Below are positions 6,392 to 13,935 of a DNA stretch of 17,334 nt, in pieces. Source of the stretch: Candidatus Rifleibacteriota bacterium (GTDB lineage: Bacteria > Riflebacteria > Ozemobacteria > Ozemobacterales > Ozemobacteraceae). Positions within the stretch are counted from its first letter, which is position 1. Each line of letters begins with the position of its first letter. The DNA lies in assembly GCA_029560455.1 (NCBI GenBank), contig JAKQKW010000094.1, positions 1-17,334 of the forward strand. Direction: 5' to 3'. The notes beneath the pieces are model-generated. The model saw only the letters and a list, made by a program, of their open reading frames with translations, searched no databases and was not told the DNA's origin. Made by a program: the position numbers and the translations under genes.

Positions 6392-8880
6392 GCTTCGCTC
6401 CGTTTTTTCTTTTTGCCGGTTCTCTTCTGTTTGGCGGCAGTGCCGAGTGCCCTACTGCTGAAAACCAGCGGTGTCTTTTTAGGTTCGCCCCTGAGTGCCA
6501 GTTTGAGAACTTCTGAAGCATGCCCGACTTTGTGAATTGTCAGATTCTTGAGAATCTGCGGCGGAACTTCTTCGAGCTCTTTTTCATTGTCATTCGAGAG
6601 GATGATGTTGGTGATGTTCTGGCGGTGAGCGGCCAGAAGCTTTTCTTTAATACCTCCGACCGGCAGAACCCGGCCGCGCAGAGTAATTTCACCGGTCATG
6701 GCGAAATCATTGCGCACCGGAACTTCATTCAGTGCTGAATAGATTGCGGTTGCAATTGCAATACCGGCCGATGGACCGTCTTTGGGCACCGCGCCTTCAG
6801 GGAAATGAATATGCAGATCGATTGAATCGTAGTCGATCGGTCGCATATTGATTTCGTCTGCGTGGCTGCGCAGATACGAAAGACTGGCGTGCGCCGATTC
6901 CTTCATGACTTCGCCGAGAGAACCAGTGAGAATGATTTTGCCACGGCCCGGCATCACGACAACTTCGATTGGCAGAGTGGTGCCGCCGACTTCGGTCCAG
7001 GCAAGGCCATTCACCAGGCCAATGTCGTCTTTGCCCTCGCGTTTGTCATTGTGAAATTTCGGTATGCCAAGGTAAGTTTCGACGCTTGCATCGGTGACGT
7101 CCAGACTGATCTTGTTCTTGCCCTGTTCTTCAAGGGTTGTAAGCTTGCCAAGAACGATGTCGCGGGCGATCTTGCGGCAGATCGAGGCCAGTTCGCGCTC
7201 AAGGCTGCGCACCCCTGATTCGCGGGTAAACTTGCGAATAACGTCGACGATTGCCGATTCCTGGATCCTGATGTCGTGCTTGTCGATACCGTTGGCTTCT
7301 TTTTGTTTCGGAACCAGGTATTTCTGAGAGATCTGCACCTTTTCTTCTTCGGTGTAGCCTGGCAGATAGACAACTTCGAGACGATCGCGCAACGGCCCTG
7401 GAATTGTGTGCGGCACATTGGCGGTGGTCAGGAAAAGAACCTTCGACAGATCGAACGGTGTCGAAATGTAATGATCAGAGAATGTGAAGTTCTGTTCTGG
7501 ATCAAGAGCTTCGAGCAGTGCTGAACTCGGGTCGCCTCTGAAGTCCATGCCCATTTTGTCGATTTCGTCGAGCAGAATGACGGGGTTGCGGGTGCCGGTA
7601 TCGCGCAGAGCCTGAATTATACGGCCGGGCATCGCACCGATATAGGTGCGGCGATGACCGCGAATTTCGGCTTCATCACGCATGCCGCCGAGCGAAATGC
7701 GGGCAAATTTGCGACCGAGCGCGCGCGCGATCGACTTGCCGAGCGAGGTTTTGCCAACGCCCGGGGGGCCGATCAGACAAAGGATCGGGCCTTTGATCGA
7801 CTTTTTCAGGCGACAGACGGCGAGGTATTCAAGAATTCTTTCTTTGACTTTCTTGAGGCCAAAATGGTCTTCGTCAAGGATTTCCTGGCATTTTTCGAGG
7901 TCAATGCGGTCTTTGCTCTGTTTTTTCCAGGGAAGTGCAACCAGCCAGTCGATATAGTTGCGCGAGACGGTAGCTTCGGCCGAGCCAGGCGGCATCTTGG
8001 TCAGTTTTGCCAGTTCTTTTTCAGCCTTTTCACGGGCTTCTTCGGGCATGCCGGCCTTGGCAATCGCAGCCTTCAGTTCTTCGACCTCTTCGGTGCGCTC
8101 ATCGGCATCGCCGAGCTCTTTCTGAATCGCTTTCATCTGTTCGCGCAGATAGTATTCTTTCTGAATCTGTTCCATCTGTTTGCGAACCTGACCGCGAATT
8201 TTCTTTTCGACCATCATGATCTCGAGTTCACGGTTGAGAATGCTGGCAATCTTCTCGAGCCTTTCGCGTGGTTCAAAAGCTTCGAGGATTTCCTGTTTTT
8301 CTTCGACCTTCAGATTGAGGTGAGCGGTGATGATGTCGGCAAGCCGGCCCGGCTCTTCGACATTGTTGGCAACCATGATGACTTCGAGCGGAATCTTCTT
8401 GTTGAGCTTGACATACTGCTCAAACAAAGTGATGACGTTGCGCATCAGTGCCTGCAGCTCGATTGATTTGCGGTCTTCGGTGATAATGCGTTCGCCTTCG
8501 ACTTCAAAATACTCATCAAGCTTGGTGAACTTTTTAATTCTGACGCGGGTGGTGCCTTCGACGAGAATTTTAAGAATGCCGTCGGGAAGCTTCAGAAGCT
8601 GAAGAATTTCGGCAATAGTACCGGTTTCGAACAATTCGGCTGCTTCCGGGTCGTCGGTTTTGGCCTGCTTTTGTGAGCAGAGAATGATCTTGCGATTTTT
8701 CAGCATCGCTTCTTCGATTGCTCTGATTGATTTTTTGCGGCCAACAAAAAGCGGTACTACCATGTAAGGAAATACCACCACATCTCTTAACGGCAGCAGA
8801 GGATAGGTTTCCGTGCCTGTCTGCAGGTCGGAATTGTCGTCGTTGTTGCCTTGATTGCTGCTGCGATCTTCAGTTGCCAT
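6388..8880 (-). CDS. lon: ATP-dependent Lon protease (LonA)
   Basis: This is the cytoplasmic AAA+ serine protease that degrades misfolded and regulatory proteins. At 830 residues it is slightly longer than E. coli Lon (784). It has the LonA order: N-terminal substrate-recognition domain (about 25-215), helical linker (215-310), AAA+ module with Walker A GPPGVGKT (371-378) and Walker B VILLDEID (434-441), then the protease domain. The catalytic dyad is Ser704 in DGPSAG and Lys747 in GGIKEKLL. Their 43-residue spacing equals that of E. coli S679/K722. Additions are an acidic, Asn-rich leader (1-24) and a Lys-rich tail (about 817-830). AGGAGG (8889-8894) lies 8 bases before the ATG, and a promoter-like sequence lies at 8910-8938. 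No CIRCE or sigma-32 heat-shock site was seen. engB overlaps the stop codon. Confidence 0.98.
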   Translation of the reverse strand: MATEDRSSNQGNNDDNSDLQTGTETYPLLPLRDVVVFPYMVVPLFVGRKKSIRAIEEAMLKNRKIILCSQKQAKTDDPEAAELFETGTIAEILQLLKLPDGILKILVEGTTRVRIKKFTKLDEYFEVEGERIITEDRKSIELQALMRNVITLFEQYVKLNKKIPLEVIMVANNVEEPGRLADIITAHLNLKVEEKQEILEAFEPRERLEKIASILNRELEIMMVEKKIRGQVRKQMEQIQKEYYLREQMKAIQKELGDADERTEEVEELKAAIAKAGMPEEAREKAEKELAKLTKMPPGSAEATVSRNYIDWLVALPWKKQSKDRIDLEKCQEILDEDHFGLKKVKERILEYLAVCRLKKSIKGPILCLIGPPGVGKTSLGKSIARALGRKFARISLGGMRDEAEIRGHRRTYIGAMPGRIIQALRDTGTRNPVILLDEIDKMGMDFRGDPSSALLEALDPEQNFTFSDHYISTPFDLSKVLFLTTANVPHTIPGPLRDRLEVVYLPGYTEEEKVQISQKYLVPKQKEANGIDKHDIRIQESAIVDVIRKFTRESGVRSLERELASICRKIARDIVLGKLTTLEEQGKNKISLDVTDASVETYLGIPKFHNDKREGKDDIGLVNGLAWTEVGGTTLPIEVVVMPGRGKIILTGSLGEVMKESAHASLSYLRSHADEINMRPIDYDSIDLHIHFPEGAVPKDGPSAGIAIATAIYSALNEVPVRNDFAMTGEITLRGRVLPVGGIKEKLLAAHRQNITNIILSNDNEKELEEVPPQILKNLTIHKVGHASEVLKLALRGEPKKTPLVFSSRALGTAAKQKRTGKKKKRSEA

Positions 8881-8909
8881 TGAAATACCCTCCTACCGGG
8901 AATGTGTTG

Positions 8910-8938
8910 ATTCTACTGCAGAAATGAAAAAATATAAA
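8910..8938 (-). promoter_or_regulatory. Predicted sigma-70-type promoter of lon-engB operon
   Basis: On the minus strand TTTATA (8938-8933, 4 of 6 to the -35 consensus) is followed after 17 bases by TAGAAT (8915-8910, 5 of 6). The transcription start would be near 8903, about 22 bases before the lon ATG, with the ribosome binding site in between. It lies in the 69-base gap after the GlyS-like gene. Motif match only. Confidence 0.4.
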
Positions 8939-8949
8939 GTTTTCGTAAT

Positions 8950-10914
8950 TCATCTGGTGGATTTGTCCTTGCGGATGAAAGAAAGTCTGCCAAGCTGCCG
9001 GTTGAGCCGCTGAAGAAGAGCAATGCGGGGCATCTGGGCTGGAGCGTTTTCGTCGAGAACGGCCGGCAGATTCAATAGACAGGCTTCTATATTGACCCTT
9101 TCATTTTTGAAAAAATTAAAAATAGCCAGATAATCAATGCCCTCGAGTTTTTCTATTACTTCCAGGCGTCCGGAAATCTCACTTTCAAGTTCGCAGCAGG
9201 GTTTTTCAATGATCAGGTTTTCAACCCGGTCGATTTTGCTGCGAATACGGTTAAAAAGAGCCGAAAAAGCTTCGATTTCGAGAGCGGTCGGGTCTTTCCA
9301 TTCCCTTGCCGCCTCATTGAATGAGCATGGATCAAATTCGATGGCATTGTGGTAAGAATCGCCCAGCAGAGCCAGCTGGTTGTCGCGCAGAATTTCGTCG
9401 GCAATCTGTTCGAGCCAGATTTTCCGGTCGAGATCAAAGTCAGGGAAAATGTCAGCGAAGGCCTGAAAGATATCAATCCTGATGCCGCCCGCCTTTAGTA
9501 GCTCAAAAATACGGCGCGGCGAAACCATCATTCGCCCATAAAGCCTGGCATGGGCACACATCAGTATCGACAGGCTGGCAAGCTGGGCAAGTTGTGACTG
9601 CGGTGATGGTATGCGTCGAGCGAAATAGCTGCACATTTCCTGAAGAACGGGAACGAGAGCTTTGAATGCCTCGAATTTTGGCAGACAGCTCATGACCATG
9701 GCAAAGGCAGTATTTGGCAGATTGCGGGCAATTTCGGTCGATTCGCCTTCATTGAGCAGGGCCAGCAAATGATTTATCTGGGCTGAATCGCTGTTAAGCT
9801 TGAATTTTGGGGCCAGCCAGACGGCGCAGCGCGCCAGCGGGTTGTTAACTTCAGTTCCAATGCCTCTGCCGGCGCTGAGTTTTTCAGCAATGTGCCCTAT
9901 CCGCTCGGGCAGGGTCATCAGGTCCTGGCGATATATTTCGCAGAGCCTTGCAAGCTTTTCATTGAGATCGTAAGCGCGCCTGGATATCTCAAACTGATTG
10001 CCTTTTTCAAGTGGTGACAAGGCAACAACCGCCGGCATCAGTTTACCGACCGCATCTTCGCACGGAATATATTCAGTATTCATCATGAGAAATCTACTGA
10101 TAACGGCTTCAGGCATTTCAAGATGCTCAGGGTTGAAGCGCACCAGTATCGGGTGCAATGATTCTGAAAACATATAGAGTCGTTGCAGTCGGTGGCTTTC
10201 AGAGCGCAGACGATATCCTTCCGGTAAAACCGACCTGATTCTTGCTTCGAGAATTTTTTTGCGTTCGGTCTGTTCACTCATCAGATTTATGTCAGACATC
10301 AGCTTCTGATAACTGCAAATACTGTCAATCTGATGAAAGGCCGGGGAAAAGGATGCATGCAATGCAGTTCTGCCTGCGCTTGCCAGCCCCTCGACTTCGA
10401 GTTTCAACGGCTGATCATCGAGAAAAGCCGTGAAATAAAGTGGCGGTTGCGGAAAAATACTGCCGCTGCGCCATTTGTTGCCGGTAAAGGGAATCGCCGA
10501 CATCAATGAATTTTTCAGCTTTTCAAGCTTGCTTTCAAGAGTCTGCCCGGGAAGAGTCTTTACGGCAAAAAGAAACTTTTCGCCATCAACTTCACGGGTT
10601 ATCAGATCTTTAAGCTCAAGACCCTGAGCAGCAGCAAAGCCCTTGGCTGCCGGCAGAGCCTGATTATTGTAATCGAATGCGGCACTGACCTTCGGACCTC
10701 TGATCTCTTTGACGACACTTGCCTGTGAGTCAGAAAGCCCCTCGACAAGAATACCGATGCGGTATTGTGAGATCCAGCAGCGCACCCCGGTAAAATCGAA
10801 GTTTTCCTGCCGCACCGCTTCAGTGAACCTGGCGCGGAAATCGGGAAGGTCGAAGCCGAAAGCATCGTCGGGCAGGCCGATAAAACCGGTTTCCAGAAGC
10901 AGATTTCGTGGCAA
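8950..10914 (-). CDS. Highly diverged glycyl-tRNA synthetase beta-subunit-like protein
   Basis: The product has 654 residues, close to a normal GlyS (about 690). GlyS is the tRNA-binding subunit of the alpha2/beta2 glycyl-tRNA synthetase. Similarity by eye follows the family order. The N-terminus LLLETGFIGLPDDAF matches the FLVEIGTEELP region; RGP (72-74) and AFD (79-81) match the RGP...AFD block; GRTALH (181-186) matches the R-x-x-GHRF strand; a middle segment matches the TMKGDQKYFP...GKLLPNF block (about 276-300); and the end matches the FF(D/E)xVxVM...R..RL.LL helix (about 600-640). However, the HD-type ELQGxMG motif and the DPFALRR motif are absent. The start is TTG, supported by GGAG 6 bases upstream, by its own promoter, and by the family N-terminus. 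No glyQ is adjacent. It could be this lineage's only beta subunit, or a paralogue with another RNA-related role. Confidence 0.6.
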   Translation of the reverse strand: MPRNLLLETGFIGLPDDAFGFDLPDFRARFTEAVRQENFDFTGVRCWISQYRIGILVEGLSDSQASVVKEIRGPKVSAAFDYNNQALPAAKGFAAAQGLELKDLITREVDGEKFLFAVKTLPGQTLESKLEKLKNSLMSAIPFTGNKWRSGSIFPQPPLYFTAFLDDQPLKLEVEGLASAGRTALHASFSPAFHQIDSICSYQKLMSDINLMSEQTERKKILEARIRSVLPEGYRLRSESHRLQRLYMFSESLHPILVRFNPEHLEMPEAVISRFLMMNTEYIPCEDAVGKLMPAVVALSPLEKGNQFEISRRAYDLNEKLARLCEIYRQDLMTLPERIGHIAEKLSAGRGIGTEVNNPLARCAVWLAPKFKLNSDSAQINHLLALLNEGESTEIARNLPNTAFAMVMSCLPKFEAFKALVPVLQEMCSYFARRIPSPQSQLAQLASLSILMCAHARLYGRMMVSPRRIFELLKAGGIRIDIFQAFADIFPDFDLDRKIWLEQIADEILRDNQLALLGDSYHNAIEFDPCSFNEAAREWKDPTALEIEAFSALFNRIRSKIDRVENLIIEKPCCELESEISGRLEVIEKLEGIDYLAIFNFFKNERVNIEACLLNLPAVLDENAPAQMPRIALLQRLNRQLGRLSFIRKDKSTR

Positions 10915-10920
10915 ATTAAA

Positions 10921-10924
10921 CTCC
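10921..10924 (-). promoter_or_regulatory. Ribosome binding site for the TTG start of the GlyS-like gene
   Basis: On the minus strand GGAG is followed by a 6-base spacer (TTTAAT) and the TTG start at 10914-10912. No in-frame ATG lies near enough to give the conserved GlyS N-terminus, so this site decides the start. Confidence 0.6.
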
Positions 10925-10949
10925 AGTAAAGATAAAATTGCAGGCTCGA

Positions 10950-10978
10950 ATTATAGCCGCACCCCACAATAAATTCAA
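10950..10978 (-). promoter_or_regulatory. Predicted sigma-70-type promoter of the GlyS-like gene
   Basis: On the minus strand TTGAAT (10978-10973, 4 of 6 to consensus) is followed, after exactly 17 bases, by a perfect TATAAT (10955-10950). Transcription would start near 10943, giving a leader of about 29 bases with GGAG inside it. The promoter fills the gap right after the stop codon of the DUF2723 gene. The -10 box sits inside a short GGCT/AGCC palindrome (10943-10958), which could be an operator but may be chance. Confidence 0.55.
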
Positions 10979-10979
10979 G

Positions 10980-13025
10980 TCAATGCTGCAGAGCGGGCAG
11001 AATGGTGAAACTGGCGACTTCGACCGCTGCCGGCATTACCGGTTGTTTCCAGATAGAGCCGAACAGTTCGGATACCGGCATTTTGGCAAGCAGCAGTCGA
11101 CCCGACAGACCGTATTTAAGTCTGAAAATTTCGTTGAATCCGTCATGATTAAAACGGGTTACACCTTCCGGGAGAGCATCATGCCATGGCTGAAATTCGC
11201 CTTCACGCGTCAAAAAAGCCTGCAGCATGACCCGGTAACTTCCAGGGGCCAGGCCGGCGGGAATCACAAGTGAACGATTAAAGTTGAACCTGCCCTGTTC
11301 GGGTTTTCCCTGGCGGCAGACATAGTCGCCGGCAATGTGAATGTCATGCCCCAGAAGCAGGCCATTGCGGCTTAGTGGCATTCCTGATGCATCTAGAATT
11401 GTGGTTACCACCGCCAGGCTGTCGAGAAAACCGGTTTTGCCGGTAAAGCTGTAAGAATAACCGATACTGTTACCGGGCGACAGGATTCTGGCCGGACCAT
11501 CTGCTGTCGCCGATTCTTCACCTGCTGCCGCCGCCTTTGCAAGGTCAACGCTGATTGCCGAATCAAGTTTCGGCAGCTGTTCGTCTTCGACCGGCTCCCA
11601 GTTGTTTCTGGTGCTGACCCGGTGCAGATAGCCATCTGGCTCGATCGAATACGAAGCCGTAAGTTGATAAAAACTGTCTTGCGGGTAAACCAGCGAGCCA
11701 AAAAGCATGCCGGCAGCAGCAGCGGGCTGCAGTGCCTGCAGCTCGTCTGTCGCAAATTTGTCGACAAGCTGAACTGCGAGGTCCTGGCGGAACTTTTTAA
11801 ACAGGCGCAGATACCAGTAAGGCCTGAATTCAGCGTCGTTACTCATCAAAACCATCGCTTTGGCCGGCAGGTTGCCGAGTATGTTTCGCATGTAGATTTC
11901 GGGGTCATCGTTTTCGGAAGGGTGCAGCGAAAGTGAGAATATTGCGGTTGACATCAGGGCAACGCATGCCAGAGTCTTGATTTTGTCTGACCTGATCAGA
12001 TCGAGGGCAATGGCGGCCAGCCCGGCGAGAGCCATAAACGAGGGCAACAGCATTGTGTGCGCTTCGAAAGCATTGTAGTTGAGCACAAACGTGAGGTTTA
12101 TTGCAAGAATGACAGCCAATGCAGCCGGCAGAGCCCCTGCCGATTTCGGGCGAAGCGCCAGCAGCGCAGCCGGGCCGATCAACATCCAGATGCCATTCTC
12201 AAATATACAGAGGCGAAGAAATTCGAGCAGACGCTGCCATAGTTCGAGCGGGTGAAAAACCATAAAACCGCCGCTGTAGACAGTGCCGGTGAAGACCTGC
12301 AGAAAACCGTCTATCCCCTGCCCTGTCAGCGGGTCAAGCAGAACCCGCGCCGGGTTCTGCAGGCGCAGGTAAAGATCGAAAGAAGGTATAAACCCGACAA
12401 GCACACCGATGGCCATTGCCGCCCAGAAACGGCCTGCTGGCATCTTAACCTGCAGCCGGCCAGCTTCTCTGATAAAAAGCAGCAGGGTCAGGGCAAAAAG
12501 ACCAAAAGTCGGGCGGTGCCCAACCCCGAGAGTGCCAACCAGTCCGCAGGCAAAACCAGAAAAGGCCCCGGTGTGACCTTTTTCGAGCATCAGTCCGCAC
12601 AGCAGTCCGGCGACTATAAAACAGATTTCGAGGGCATAAACTTCCGCAAGTATGGCCTGGTCGCGGTAGATTACGCCAGACAACAGAAAAACTCCGCCGG
12701 CAAGCGCCGCTGGCAGCGACAGGCCATGCAAAAGCAGCAGCACCGACAGCATGCTTCCCCCAATAATGGCAGTTAATGCGGTCAGCAGATTGATGCGGGC
12801 GGCCGGCGTCGAACCCGGCAGGTAACGCAAGGCAAGGTTGCCGAGGCGGGTAAAAAGCGGGTAACCGGGTGCGTGTGGCACATCGAGTGTGGCAGCGGCG
12901 ATCGAAAATTCGGCAGAATTGTACCAACCGGTCGAATCTTTTACCTGCGGCAGGTAAAGAAACGTGCCGAGGGTTGCAGTGACGATAACGACGACCAGCA
13001 GGCGGATTATCAGGTTTGCCTGCAT
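10980..13025 (-). CDS. DUF2723-family polytopic membrane protein (GT-C / protein O-mannosyltransferase-like)
   Basis: The product has 681 residues from the ATG at 13025. The N-terminal part has about ten hydrophobic segments between residues 5 and 365. The family signature sits in the first periplasmic loop: NSAEFSIAAATLDVPHAPG followed by YPLF (36-58), with the acidic Glu39. Next come AEVYALE (127-133) and GHRPTFG (169-175). This is the pattern of DUF2723/TMEM260 proteins, a GT-C fold family that transfers sugars from lipid-linked donors; one eukaryotic member is a protein O-mannosyltransferase. The soluble C-terminus (about 370-681) ends in a beta-rich domain (about 505-620). The substrate cannot be told from sequence. 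The chosen ATG follows the TGA of the cNMP gene after one base, which suggests coupling. An in-frame ATG at 13073 would add 16 polar residues and overlap that gene; its upstream GGAAG sits too close. Confidence 0.75.
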   Translation of the reverse strand: MQANLIIRLLVVVIVTATLGTFLYLPQVKDSTGWYNSAEFSIAAATLDVPHAPGYPLFTRLGNLALRYLPGSTPAARINLLTALTAIIGGSMLSVLLLLHGLSLPAALAGGVFLLSGVIYRDQAILAEVYALEICFIVAGLLCGLMLEKGHTGAFSGFACGLVGTLGVGHRPTFGLFALTLLLFIREAGRLQVKMPAGRFWAAMAIGVLVGFIPSFDLYLRLQNPARVLLDPLTGQGIDGFLQVFTGTVYSGGFMVFHPLELWQRLLEFLRLCIFENGIWMLIGPAALLALRPKSAGALPAALAVILAINLTFVLNYNAFEAHTMLLPSFMALAGLAAIALDLIRSDKIKTLACVALMSTAIFSLSLHPSENDDPEIYMRNILGNLPAKAMVLMSNDAEFRPYWYLRLFKKFRQDLAVQLVDKFATDELQALQPAAAAGMLFGSLVYPQDSFYQLTASYSIEPDGYLHRVSTRNNWEPVEDEQLPKLDSAISVDLAKAAAAGEESATADGPARILSPGNSIGYSYSFTGKTGFLDSLAVVTTILDASGMPLSRNGLLLGHDIHIAGDYVCRQGKPEQGRFNFNRSLVIPAGLAPGSYRVMLQAFLTREGEFQPWHDALPEGVTRFNHDGFNEIFRLKYGLSGRLLLAKMPVSELFGSIWKQPVMPAAVEVASFTILPALQH

Positions 13026-13026
13026 G

Positions 13027-13926
13027 TCAGACGGTCTCGAAGGACTTAACGACAGTCTCGGCGCTGTCGGCATCTTCCGGGAAGATCAGGGTGCGGAATT
13101 CAATATCTGAATACAGCCGCCGGCCGGTTTCGAAGTCGATAAGAACGCGGTTGAGGTCATCAGTTATGCGGGCCTGGAACATCAGCGTGCTCTTGGCATT
13201 GAATTCAGGGATCATCAGCAGAATGCTGCTGTCATCGAAGCGACACAGCATGTCGGATTCGCGAATAAAACTTTCGAGGCGCAGGCCCAGTTCGCGGATA
13301 AGATCGGTGCGAAACTTCTCGAGCTCGCCCTGCAGACCGTCGCCTTCGTTGAAATGCACCTTTTTCAGGCGGATCATCAGAAAGCCGACCGTGGCCTTTT
13401 CGTTGCGGGCACGGTTCAGCATCGACTTCATACAGTCGAGAAAGTATTCACGCGAATAAAGTCGACTTGAGCTGTCGACAATGTTTTTTTCGATGATGTT
13501 GAGCTTTTTGTTGGTGGCGCGAATACGGTTATTTAGCTCTTTCATGATGCCGAGCGCAACCATCGGAAATTCGCTGATCAGATCGCAGAACTCGCCCTTG
13601 CGCAGCACCAGGGTTCGTGCATGAACGTCGGCGATTGCCGAGGCGGCACGTGGTTTGTCGTCGTAAAGGCCCATTTCGCCAAAGAAATTGCCCTTGTCAA
13701 AGCTGGCGAGGACTTTGATTGCTGGAGGTTTGCCGGTAAAAATCGAAATTTTGCCTTCGACGACGAGATACATGCTTTCGCCAAATTCACCCTCTGAGAA
13801 GATTATTTCTCCAGGTTCGAAATCTTCTTCGGCTATTACTTCGGCGATTTTGCGAAGTTCATAGCTTGAAAGGCTCGAAAAAATCGAGATCCTTTTGAGA
13901 AACAGAATTCTTTCAATGATTATCAT
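13027..13926 (-). CDS. Cyclic-nucleotide-binding protein with degenerate GGDEF-like domain
   Basis: The product has 299 residues and no membrane segment. Residues 5-125 form a cNMP-binding (CAP_ED) domain. Its phosphate-binding cassette FGEMGLYDDKPRAA (82-95) keeps the Glu and the Arg that contact the cyclic nucleotide, so ligand binding is plausible. A helix (about 125-150) leads to a domain with GGDEF topology (about 151-265): an SRLYSREYFLDCM start in place of the usual D-x-L-T-x-L-x-N-R-x-x-F, a GFLMIRLKKV strand, and IRESDMLCRFDDSSILLMIP where active enzymes have R-Y-G-G-D/E-E-F. The catalytic GG(D/E)EF is replaced by D-D-S-S-I, so diguanylate cyclase activity is very unlikely. No DNA-binding helix-turn-helix is seen, so this is not a CRP-like regulator. 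It lies 9 bases after the transporter gene and 1 base before the DUF2723 gene. A nucleotide-sensing role for a membrane neighbour is inferred. Confidence 0.8.
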   Translation of the reverse strand: MIIIERILFLKRISIFSSLSSYELRKIAEVIAEEDFEPGEIIFSEGEFGESMYLVVEGKISIFTGKPPAIKVLASFDKGNFFGEMGLYDDKPRAASAIADVHARTLVLRKGEFCDLISEFPMVALGIMKELNNRIRATNKKLNIIEKNIVDSSSRLYSREYFLDCMKSMLNRARNEKATVGFLMIRLKKVHFNEGDGLQGELEKFRTDLIRELGLRLESFIRESDMLCRFDDSSILLMIPEFNAKSTLMFQARITDDLNRVLIDFETGRRLYSDIEFRTLIFPEDADSAETVVKSFETV

Positions 13927-13935
13927 AGGCTTCTT

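Noticed and set aside
7654..8466. A 270-codon open frame on the plus strand
   Set aside because: It is fully antisense to the helical and AAA+ regions of lon. The Phe- and Leu-rich translation is what antisense reading of Glu/Lys-rich helices gives.
8881..8949. Heat-shock control of lon (CIRCE or sigma-32 sites)
   Set aside because: No TTAGCACTC/GAGTGCTAA pair and no CTTGAA...CCCCAT pattern in the gap.
8941..8949. Terminator after the GlyS-like gene
   Set aside because: The minus strand reads GAAAAC...TTTTTTC, but there is no GC-containing stem, only A/T pairing.
13026..13073. ATG at 13073 as the start of the DUF2723 gene
   Set aside because: It would add 16 polar residues ahead of the first membrane helix and overlap the cNMP gene by 47 bases. 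The only purine-rich site is too close to the ATG. Not fully excluded.
13027..13926. CRP/FNR-type transcription factor
   Set aside because: The cNMP domain is followed by a degenerate GGDEF-like fold and not by a helix-turn-helix.
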